Part shown: positions 53,179 to 62,032 of the stretch, one piece after another
Position numbering within the stretch: the stretch's first letter is position 1
Layout of the letters: each line of letters opens with the position of its first letter
Assembly: GCF_001010285.1 (NCBI RefSeq)
Contig: NZ_CP011104.1
Coordinates: forward strand, 2,418,001 to 2,482,000
Source of the DNA: Photorhabdus thracensis
Lineage (GTDB): Bacteria > Pseudomonadota > Gammaproteobacteria > Enterobacterales > Enterobacteriaceae
Direction of reading: 5' to 3'
DNA: 64,000 nt
Made by a program: the position numbers and the translations under genes
Notes under the pieces: generated by a model
The model's database searches: none
The model's input: the letters and a program-made list of their open reading frames with translations, nothing else
Told to the model about the DNA's origin: nothing

Positions 53179-54150
53179 ATGGCCAGAGCCGACTTAGTGC
53201 TAAGTTTAGTTGAAACTGGAATGAAGGGTGACCTTCCGCGTTTCAAAATAACTGCAGAAGCAATCGCTGCGGAAGCTACAGCACGCCATCAATATCAGCT
53301 TGCCGATAAGCTGAAAAATATACTTACCAGTACAGGCTCTGGTGAGGTGCGCCGTTATACCTACGATAATGATCTTCAGAATGCTTTTTATGAAATTCAG
53401 CCGCGTAAGATTCTGAGTGATTTGATCATTCCTGAAACTATTACAACGCAGTTTATGGAGCTCATAGAAGAGCATGCGCGTCGCGATCTACTACGCTCGT
53501 ATAACCTCGAACCACGTCATAAACTGTTGCTATCTGGACCACCAGGGAACGGCAAAACTTCAATCGCTGAAGCGCTTGCTAATCATCTCTCACTACCTTT
53601 CTTCACGGTTAAATATGAAGGAATAATTAACCGTTATCTTGGAGAGACGGCGCAGCAAATAGACAAGCTATTTGAATTTGTTAAAACGCAGCGCTGCGTT
53701 CTTTTCTTTGATGAATTTGACGCCATAGGTAAAGAGCGCGAAGATGCAAATGACAATGGTGAAATGAAGCGAGTAGTGAACTCTCTGCTTAAACAGATTG
53801 ATCTGTTACCCAGTCATGTTGTGGTTGTAGGAGCTACTAATCATGAATCCATGCTCGATAAGGCCATCTGGCGTAGGTTCCAGTTACAAATAAATGTACC
53901 TGCTCCAACACAGAGTATGGCGACGAAATGGTTTGAGGAGTTTGAGAAGCGCGTAGGCCATTCTCTCGGTTTCGCTCCTTCTACACTTGCAAAAAAGCTG
54001 TCTGGCCTTAGCTTTGCCGAACTTGAAGAATTTGCTCTCGATGTGCAACGTAAATATATTCTTGGCCTTCCTGCAAGCGAAAAAAAACTGAAAGATATTT
54101 CCGCTCGATGCCTTAAGTACTGGTCGGAAAGATATCGGCAAGAAAACTAA
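53179..54150 (+). CDS. ietA: AAA ATPase, IetA-like
   Basis: A 323-residue AAA+ ATPase. Walker A GPPGNGKT is at residues 120-127, Walker B VLFFDEFDA with Asp178-Glu179, sensor-1 VVVVGATNH, and an arginine finger in IWRRF. The N-terminal 100 residues (with EAIAAEATARHQYQLADKL) form a separate domain. It is followed 21 bp later by a subtilisin-like protease gene. The pair matches the IetAS module described as a plasmid stability system of Agrobacterium and listed among antiphage systems, where the ATPase restrains or directs the protease. The start has GAGGTAAGAA; TTGCTG and TAAACT 16 bp apart at about 53119-53146 are a possible promoter. Confidence 0.87.
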   Translation: MARADLVLSLVETGMKGDLPRFKITAEAIAAEATARHQYQLADKLKNILTSTGSGEVRRYTYDNDLQNAFYEIQPRKILSDLIIPETITTQFMELIEEHARRDLLRSYNLEPRHKLLLSGPPGNGKTSIAEALANHLSLPFFTVKYEGIINRYLGETAQQIDKLFEFVKTQRCVLFFDEFDAIGKEREDANDNGEMKRVVNSLLKQIDLLPSHVVVVGATNHESMLDKAIWRRFQLQINVPAPTQSMATKWFEEFEKRVGHSLGFAPSTLAKKLSGLSFAELEEFALDVQRKYILGLPASEKKLKDISARCLKYWSERYRQEN

Positions 54151-54171
54151 TTCACAAATAAGGAACGTGAA

Positions 54172-56775
54172 ATGGCGCAGAACCCTCTCCTAATATTCAC
54201 CCCGCCGAAACAAATCAAAGAGAGGGACGGTTTACCGCCCAATCGTTCATCGATTCACTTCCCAAATATAGATATCCAGGCTACACGCGTATTTCCAAAG
54301 GTCGAAAGGCTTCAACGTAATTTCGCAGAGTACATCGAGCTTGCTGAGACTGCTGACGGTTTTCTTCCTGAAAAAGTGCTTGTGCTAGAGGTCGTCGGTG
54401 AAATAGAAGGACTCGCCACCGCACTTGCCCGAGTTAAAGGTTTTGAATATCTTTCGTCCGCATTACTCGAAAAATCCTTTGATAGTGAAGATTATTACAC
54501 CTTAAGCAATGGAACCCGTAGATCGGCCACTAGAAATGCTTATTTAACAATGAGCAATCAAGCTGGACTTAGCCGCCTATTAACACTATGGCGTGAATAT
54601 CAGAAAAACAAGAAAGTAGATTGGGGATATGGTGCGCTGAAAGATGTATTCGATCGGCTTACTGATATTCGTTTCTGGGATACCAGAGACAGGCTGGCTG
54701 CTACCTTCATCTTGGAGGATTGGCAGGGACGTGTTGAGGATGCAGCAGCGGGTTATGATGATTCCGTACCGTTCGAAATTGAGCTCTGGTATCGATCATC
54801 TCCTGAGGCGCAATCTAAAGCGGAATCTCGCATAAGAGGATTAATATCCCGCGCAGGTGGCAGCATTACAGGGGGATGTAATTATAAGGCTATCAGCTAT
54901 CATGCACTTATAGGTAACCTTCCTGTCAGTAAAGTTAAAGAGGTCCTTGCACTGGGTGGTGACATTCTGGAGCTGATGCGTTGTGATGATGTAATGTTTT
55001 TTAGACCACTGGGCCAGTGTGCTTTTCCTGTCATCGAAGAAAATTATGACGCTGGAGCTGAGCTATTGGCACTGGATGAGCAGAACCTTCCAGACTCCTA
55101 TGTTAGTCCTATTGTCGCTTTACTAGATGGCCTACCACTTGAGAATCATGCGGCTCTTAGAGGCAGGCTTGAAATTGATGATCCGGATGATTTCGAATCC
55201 CTTTACACTTCCCCGTCCCATCAGAATCATGGTACGTCAATGGCATCACTGATCGTGCATGGCGATCTTTCGAATCCGGTTGAGCCACCTCTATCCAAGC
55301 GCGTATACGTTAGACCAATTATGATTCCCGGTAGCATCAGCTTTGATGGTAGCGTTAGAGAGCAAATTCCTACCCAATTTATTCCTGCAGACCTAATCCA
55401 TCGTGCCGTTGTCAGAATGAAAAAAGGCGAAAATGGTCTACCGCCCACTGCTCCTGATGTCTCAATTATTAATCTATCTATAGGTGATCCTTGCCGTATG
55501 TACGACGCCCAGATGAGTCCATGGGCACGAATGCTGGACTGGTTATCTATTGAGTATCAAGTGCTGTTTGTTGTTAGCGCAGGAAACTCATGTATGCCTT
55601 TGATTCTGGATAATGTTGTTGGTGATGATTTTGCCGCTCTTACTTCCCAAGAGTTAGAGGAAAATGCCCTGAAAGCTATTGCTGCACAACGTCCGCTGCG
55701 CCGTCTACTTTCACCTGCTGAATCAATTAACGCACTGACAGTAGGTGCAGCCCATCAGGATGGTTTTACCGGTAATATTCCACCAAGACATGTTGATGTG
55801 TTCTCAACCCAGGGAATGTTTTCACCGATTAATACTATCGCATTAGGAAGACGAAAGTCGGTTAAGCCAGAGATTCATATGCCTGGAGGACGTCAAACCT
55901 ACGTGAACAAGACGACCACAGCACGCGATCTGGTCAGACTTGATATCTCAAAAGCAGTACGTTTTGGACCGGGGTTGAAATCGGCTATGCCAGGAGGTGA
56001 GGGTGGACTCAATCAGTATGGCTTCACTGCTGGCACGAGTAACGCAGCAGCACTCGCGACCCGAAGACTCGCGATATTGCATGACATGCTTCAGGAAATG
56101 AAAGCATTTGGCTATCAGCAGGCGCTTTCAAAAGCATCAGATGCCCTCATTTTGAAAGCAATGTTGATCCACGGCGCTGAACACAATATCCTTTCAAGGA
56201 AACTAATTAGCCGCCATCTGGATGTTAACGGTAGTAGAACGTTCAAATCCGATCTCAATCAGTATCTAGGGTTTGGCCAGGTAAACGAAAGCCGAATTCA
56301 CTTCTGTGCAGACAATCAGGCAACACTGATTTATTCCAATGTCATTGAAGCCGAGACTGCCCAAGATTATTTTTTCCCGCTTCCACCAAGTCTTGCTGCA
56401 AAGACCGTTAATCGTCGTTTGATAGTTACTGTAGCGTGGTTCTCGCCAGTCAATCACGGGCATAAGGATTATCGTGGTGCTCAACTCTGGGCGAGCCCGG
56501 CATATGGTGATATTAATCTTGAAGAATTTGATTATTACCCTTCGCATTTGAAAAATGGCACTGTGTTTCACGATGTTCGTAAAGGAAATCGTGCTTCAGC
56601 ATTTACCAAGGGAGACCATCTGGCTATCAGAATTAATTGTAACGGACGAGCGGGCATAAAAAAGCTTAAGGTTCCCTATGTGGTCATTGCCACATTAGAT
56701 ACTCCAGGAACAGCGTTACCAGTTTATGAAGAAGTGCGAGAGGAGCTACGTATTATGGCGAAACAGAATGCTTGA
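54172..56775 (+). CDS. ietS: Subtilisin-like (S8) serine protease, IetS-like
   Basis: An 867-residue protein starting behind AAGGAACG. The S8 catalytic residues are Asp319 (VALLDGLP), His353 (NHGTSMASL) and Ser623 (TAGTSNAAALATR), with the oxyanion Asn in VVSAGNSC. There is no signal peptide, so it acts in the cytoplasm. About 310 residues precede the protease domain, and 200 residues follow it, ending in a possible beta-sandwich. The long insertion between Asn and Ser is unusual for secreted subtilisins. In IetAS modules this is the toxic effector. It is transcribed together with ietA and followed by a strong terminator. Confidence 0.88.
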   Translation: MAQNPLLIFTPPKQIKERDGLPPNRSSIHFPNIDIQATRVFPKVERLQRNFAEYIELAETADGFLPEKVLVLEVVGEIEGLATALARVKGFEYLSSALLEKSFDSEDYYTLSNGTRRSATRNAYLTMSNQAGLSRLLTLWREYQKNKKVDWGYGALKDVFDRLTDIRFWDTRDRLAATFILEDWQGRVEDAAAGYDDSVPFEIELWYRSSPEAQSKAESRIRGLISRAGGSITGGCNYKAISYHALIGNLPVSKVKEVLALGGDILELMRCDDVMFFRPLGQCAFPVIEENYDAGAELLALDEQNLPDSYVSPIVALLDGLPLENHAALRGRLEIDDPDDFESLYTSPSHQNHGTSMASLIVHGDLSNPVEPPLSKRVYVRPIMIPGSISFDGSVREQIPTQFIPADLIHRAVVRMKKGENGLPPTAPDVSIINLSIGDPCRMYDAQMSPWARMLDWLSIEYQVLFVVSAGNSCMPLILDNVVGDDFAALTSQELEENALKAIAAQRPLRRLLSPAESINALTVGAAHQDGFTGNIPPRHVDVFSTQGMFSPINTIALGRRKSVKPEIHMPGGRQTYVNKTTTARDLVRLDISKAVRFGPGLKSAMPGGEGGLNQYGFTAGTSNAAALATRRLAILHDMLQEMKAFGYQQALSKASDALILKAMLIHGAEHNILSRKLISRHLDVNGSRTFKSDLNQYLGFGQVNESRIHFCADNQATLIYSNVIEAETAQDYFFPLPPSLAAKTVNRRLIVTVAWFSPVNHGHKDYRGAQLWASPAYGDINLEEFDYYPSHLKNGTVFHDVRKGNRASAFTKGDHLAIRINCNGRAGIKKLKVPYVVIATLDTPGTALPVYEEVREELRIMAKQNA

Positions 56776-56795
56776 TGATCTTTAATGCCATATAT

Positions 56796-56834
56796 AAGCA
56801 CTCCTTCGCAAGTTCGAGAAGGAGTGCTTATTAT
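56796..56834 (+). terminator. Terminator of the ietAS-like operon
   Basis: AAGCACTCCTTC / GAAGGAGTGCTT with a 10-base loop, followed by ATTAT. It separates the pair from the convergent hsdR. Confidence 0.8.
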
Positions 56835-56878
56835 CTTGCCAATATTTTATCAATAAAAAACATTCTTGTGGAATTGGG

Positions 56879-59814
56879 TTAAATCGAGCCTCTGGCTCTA
56901 CCAGGTTCCCCCACAGACCAACTAGATGACAGAGCTTCGGCCTGCTGCAAAACTGTTTGCACCGCTATGTCCTGAAGGTCAGGTGGATATCCATACTTAC
57001 GTAGGATACGCTTTACCAGTACTCTCATGCGCGCACGAGCTGAGTCACGACGAGCCCAGTCAACCGATATATTTTCTCGTAGGCTCATAAGCAGTTCGTG
57101 AACGATGATTCTAAGTTTTTCATCGCCCATTACTTGTACAGCATTATCATTTTCAGCCAGTGCGTCGTAGAAGGCGATTTCTTCATCAGACAATCCAGAT
57201 TTTTCGCCTCTTTGACGGGCGGCACGGATATCTTTTGCGAGTCGGATCAGTTCTTGCAGTACTTCAGCCGTAGTGATGGCATTAGCATGATAGCGAGCAA
57301 CAGCTTCTTCTAAGCGTTCAGAGAAGGCCTTGGTTTGTACCACATTCGCTTTGCTACGTGAGCGAATCCCATCATTAAGCAGCTTGCGCAAAGCTTCCAG
57401 GGCAAGATTTTTTTTCTCCATCTGCTGAACTTCAGCCAGGAACTCATCTGAGAGGATAGAGATATCTGGGCTTTTAATGCCCACGGCCCCCAAAATATCT
57501 ACAATCTCAGTCGAAATTACTGCGCGGCTAACAATCTGCTGAATAGCCAATTCTCGTTCTTGTTGCGTTACACCGGAACCGGTACTGCTTTTGACCAATG
57601 CGGTGTGAATCGCCTGGAAAAAACCAACTTCTTCTCGAATTTCACGAGCTTCGTCGGAGGCTGAGGCCAAAGCGAAGGCTTTGGATAGCGCCAACACCGC
57701 ATCCTGATAACGGCGGTGAGCGTTCCTTTTACCTTCTTTGGAATTCTCTTTTGCTGCTAGATTCTGCTGTAAATTGAGAATCCACTCGATAGCTCCAGCC
57801 ATCATTGCTAATCGTTGCTGCGGTGTTCCGGACATGGCAGATTCGTAGTCGAAACCATGGTACATGTCACGTACGATTTCGTACTTCTCTACCATTACAG
57901 CTATTGCCTGTGCTTCGTCAACGCCGGTATTTTCTTGGTCGTGCTGTGAATATTGTTGCAGGGCTGATTTTAGATTTTGCGCAATACCAATGTAATCCAC
58001 GATAAGCCCAGCAGGCTTATCACGAAATACTCGGTTTACGCGTGCTATGGCCTGCATCAGACCGTGCCCTTTCATCGGCTTATCCACATACATCGTATGC
58101 ATACAGGGGGCGTCGAAACCTGTGAGCCACATATCACGAACGATAACTAGCTTTAGTGGGTCTTGTGGATCGCGGGCACGCTTAGCAAGTAAATCTCGGC
58201 GTGTTTTATTGCCGATGTGTTGCTGCCAATCATGTGGGTCGCTCGCAGCGCCTGTCATGACTATCTTCACACTGCCTGCATTATCATCCATACTGTGCCA
58301 ATCGGGACGTAGCTTAATAATCTCGTCGTACAAAGCGACACATATACGGCGGCTCATGCAAACTACCATCGCTTTTCCTTCCAGAGCAGCGACACGGTCT
58401 TCGAAATGCGTAACCATATCCTGCGCAACAAGAGCAAGGCGTTTATTACTGCCTACCAGCGCTTCGACAGTTGACCATTTTTGCTTGAAACGCTCTTGAT
58501 CAATTTCGGAATCATCCTCGGTCAGTTCATTAACCTCGGTATCAATATTTGGCTTTTCATCTTCGTTAAGCTCAATACGAGCCAGTCGTGACTCGTAGTA
58601 AATAGGGACGGTGGCACCGTCTTCTACTGCCCGACTGATGTCATAAACATCAATATAATGACCAAACACTGCAGGAGTATTTATGTCATCTGCCTCGATA
58701 GGTGTACCTGTAAAGCCAATAAAAGATGCATTGGGCAATGCATCCCGCATATATTTAGCGAAGCCATAAGAGATTTCACCGGTCTTAGTATCGACTTTAG
58801 CTCTAAAGCCATACTGACTGCGGTGAGCCTCATCGGCTATAACCACCACATTACGCCGTGTAGTGAGCGGTTCAGCGACCTCACCAAATTTTTGCAAGGT
58901 AGTGAAAATCACACCTTCCGATGCGCGATTTAAAACTTTTTGTAAGTCTTCGCGGCTTTCTGCTTGAACTGGGGTTTGCCGGATGAGGTCACGGCACATT
59001 GAAAAGGTAGCAAACAACTGATCGTCTAAGTCATTTCTATCCGTCAGCACTATCAACGTTGGGCTTGCCATTGCAGGGTGCTTTACCAACTGTCCAGCAT
59101 AGAAGGCCATTAACAGACTTTTTCCAGAGCCCTGCGTATGCCATATAACGCCAGCACGTTTATCGCCTTGGGACTGTGAATTAACCGAGCGTTGACCATA
59201 CGTTGCGGGATCTTCTGCTGCGCCTTCAACAGAGGCCCGAATAGTAGATGCAACAGCGCGGTTTACTGCATGAAATTGATGATAACCGGCGATGATTTTT
59301 GCAAGCCCTGAGCCTGTTTCACCGAATACCGTGAAGTAATATAAAAGCTCAAGCAGTCGCTTATGTTCAAATACACCCTCTATTAAGGTGGCAAGTTCTG
59401 GTGAACCTTTTGGAGCAACATTCTTGCCATCAGTTGTCCGCCATGGCATAAACCGTTCAAGATTGGCAGATAGCGATCCCACTCGCGCAGTGACACCGTC
59501 AGATGCGACTAACAATGCATTAGTGTTAAACAACCCAGGAATTTGATTTTTATAGGTTTGAAGTTGGTTAAATGCACCAAGTAAATTAGCTGTAGAGCTA
59601 CCCGGGGCTTTTAACTCAATTACGGCGAGTGGTAAGCCATTAACGAATACAACTACATCAGGCCGCCGTTTGTAATTACCAGTAATAACTACGAATTGAT
59701 TAACCGCCAACCAGTCATTATGCTCGGGTAACTCTACATCAATGAGCTTGACCTTACCGGCAGTCAATGTTCCGTCGTCTGCGTAATACTCAACATCCAC
59801 ACCTTCTGTCATTA
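56879..59814 (-). pseudogene. hsdR: Type I restriction endonuclease subunit R, 5' end lost to an IS
   Basis: The frame encodes 977 residues from [11 protein letters not shown] onward. Visible parts: the PD-(D/E)xK nuclease site (Asp52, Glu66-x-Lys68 in PDVVVF and VIELK), Walker [13 protein letters not shown]-like [16 protein letters not shown], and a C-terminal helical region. HsdR normally has about 90 more N-terminal residues; the homology stops where IS982-type terminal sequence begins at 59815. The first Met is an internal codon with no ribosome site. No hsdM or hsdS is present, so no working type I system is visible. Confidence 0.88.
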
Positions 59815-60786
59815 ACCTGAGGTTTGCTTAAGAAGGGAACTTAGTGCCTGAGGCACGATCAAAGTTTTTGCTAGATAAAACAAAATCGTGGAGATCCTCA
59901 GGCATGTCTAATTTAGAAGAACTTTACTGCTGCGTCGATGACTTTTGCCAAAAATTTATTCCTCTCTGGCATCAACAGTTAATTGAAAATGGCTTGCTCA
60001 AACGTCGTCGCGAAGCTTCCCTTTCTCTCAGTGAAGTCATGACGATACTCATTTTATTCCACATGAGCCATTATCGTGATTTTAAAACGTTTTATATTCA
60101 GCATGTTAAACACTATCTTCAGGCCGATTTTCCCCGGTTGGTCAGCTACACCCGGATGTTAACCTTGAAGCAAAGGGCGCTTATTCCTCTCTGTGCTTTT
60201 CTTTCGTCACGCAAGGCTGAAACCCAGGGGATCGCTTTTATTGATTCAACCAAAATTGCCGTTTGCCACAATCTCCGTATTCCCCGTCATCGCGTATTTC
60301 AGGGCGTCGCACAGCGAGGGAAAACCAGTACCGGCTGGTTCTATGGCTTTAAACTTCATCGGGTTATCAATGATTGTGGTGAACTTTTGGCGGTTAAGTT
60401 GACCTCGGGCAATAAAGATGATCGTCATCCCGTCAAAGCACTGGTACAAGGGTTAACAGGGTGTTGGCGATAAAGGGTATTTGTCACAGGTCTTGTGTGA
60501 TGAACTGGAAGCAGAAGGAATAACGTTAATCACTCATGTCCGTAGTAACATGAAGGCAAAAGCGTTATCTCTCTGGGATAAGCTGATGTTAAGAAGGCGA
60601 TTTTTGATAGAAACGGTCGTGGATCAGCTCAAAAATATTTCTCAGATAGCGCATTCAAGACACCGCAGTCAGCTCGGTTTTTTATTGGAAATTGTCGCTG
60701 GCTTAATTGCTTATACATTCCAACCTAAAAAACCGAGCTTGAATTTACGGGATTGTGATATCGCTATTTTTAAACGAAGCTGAGGT
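59815..60786 (+). mobile_element. IS982-family element
   Basis: A 972-bp element. The left end ACCTGAGGTTTGCTTAAG and the inverse of the right end ACCTCAGCTTCGTTTAAA match at about 13 of 18 positions. It carries one transposase gene and has removed the start of hsdR. No clear target duplication is seen, because the right flank is another IS remnant. Confidence 0.8.
59904..60783 (+). pseudogene. IS982-family transposase, frameshifted
   Basis: The first frame (MSNLEELYCCVDDF... GIAFIDSTKIAVCHN... GKTSTGWFYGFKLH) ends early at 60473 after GLTGCWR. The rest (GDKGYLSQVLCDELEAEG, LRRRFLIETVVDQLKN) continues in another frame to 60783. The frame change at about 60463 disrupts the catalytic domain. 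It is probably a dead copy. Confidence 0.87.
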
Positions 60787-60889
60787 TAGTTACATACCGA
60801 TGACGGATGATAAGGAAACAGGGTGCGGATGACATCATGGCGCGAGCAAATAAGCCCTTTATGACGCCGGATATATGGTCGCAAACCGT

Positions 60890-61379
60890 ATCAATTTAGT
60901 GCTTGCATAATCGGGGCGTCCATATATGGTTTTATGGTTTCAAATTACACTTGGTTGTCAATCACTAGGGTGAAATTCTGGCGCTTAAAATCACTGCTGG
61001 TAATGTGGATGAGCGGGAACCTGTTCGCGAATTAACAACAGAATTAACGGGTTTGCTTTACGGCGATAAAGGTTATCTCAGTCAGGAACTGGCAGACGAT
61101 TTAGGCAAAACCGGCGTCACTTTCGTCACCCAAAAGCGCCGAAATATGAAAGCACAGCGGCTGGCTGAGTGGGATAAAATAATGTTATCAAGGCGTTTCA
61201 TCATCGAAACGATTCATGGGCAATTAAAAACCGTTTCTCAAATAGAGCATTCTCGCCATCGAAGTATAAAAGGATTTATGTTGACCGTTTTAGGCGGTTT
61301 GATTGCTTATTGCCTTAAATGGCAGAAGCCATCACTGAAAGTTTTCTATTCGGAAGACGATTTTTCAGTGACGGCTTAA
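60890..61379 (+). pseudogene. Second IS982-type transposase fragment
   Basis: Only the C-terminal part of a different IS982-type transposase is left: WFYGFKLHLVV, a stop, then EILALKITAGNVDER, YGDKGYLSQELADDLGKTGV and LSRRFIIETIHGQLKT to 61379. The N-terminal half is missing. It shows that several IS982-type elements have landed here. Confidence 0.85.
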
Positions 61380-61867
61380 ACAGAATTCAGGTTAATTACT
61401 TTAAGTCTATGACAAAAGGATGTGTAGTTATGGGAAGTGATGAGTTTAAACAATGGGATACAATTGTAGATGCTAACGGTAATTTTAAAGATAATTCTGT
61501 GTTGTAGAGTTATTTTTTAAAGATATTAAATAGTTTTTTTGTTACGATATTCGTAGTATCCAAATGAATACTCGTCGGCAACATCATGATATTTTTAGTC
61601 AATATCTTAAAGATGTTTGCTTACTCAGGAGGCTATTTATTACTGGCGAGAAGTAGTCGAAGTCGGTACTCGAGTGGGTGAAGTGTGCTGTAAAAGAGGA
61701 AATTTAGGGGGCCATTTTTTAATTGAAAGAAAAAATTTGGCTATATGTCCCAGAAATTATTGACCTTGTGAATAATTTAAATTACAGACTCTATTCGGTA
61801 AAACGACTCTATTTAAAGTTGTCCACAATGAAAATAGAGTCGTTTTTTAAATGAAGATTAAAATTCA
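61380..61867. other. Mostly non-coding stretch with a terminator-like hairpin
   Basis: A short plus-strand ORF (61409-61507, 32 residues, ending NGNFKDNSVL) has no clear ribosome site. At 61800-61848 a stem ACGACTCTATTT / AAATAGAGTCGT with T-run looks like a terminator. The rest is AT-rich and looks like gene debris. Confidence 0.45.
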
Positions 61868-61987
61868 CTAAAAATATGTTATTTTCACGTGATTATTTGA
61901 ATAGAGATATTCTTCATTTAAAGAACTTAGGCGTTTTTTCTGTACAGGAAAAAAACCTTTTGCTAATAATTCTTTTAATTTATCCAT
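61868..61987 (-). CDS. Possible 39-residue protein downstream of the helicase
   Basis: The ATG has GGAG eight bases upstream. The product is basic (MDKLKELLAKGFFPVQKKRL then SSLNEEYLYSNNHVKITYF). It lies 45 bp after the helicase stop on the same strand, so the two may be cotranscribed. No family recognised. Confidence 0.45.
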   Translation of the reverse strand: MDKLKELLAKGFFPVQKKRLSSLNEEYLYSNNHVKITYF

Positions 61988-62032
61988 GATTTCTTCTCCG
62001 TATATTCCTATATTTTAGGGAGTAATCTTAAA

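Noticed and set aside
59844-59903. The 20 extra codons at the start of the IS982 transposase frame
   Set aside because: The ATG at 59904 (MSNLEELYC) fits the family start; the earlier codons lie in the IS end.
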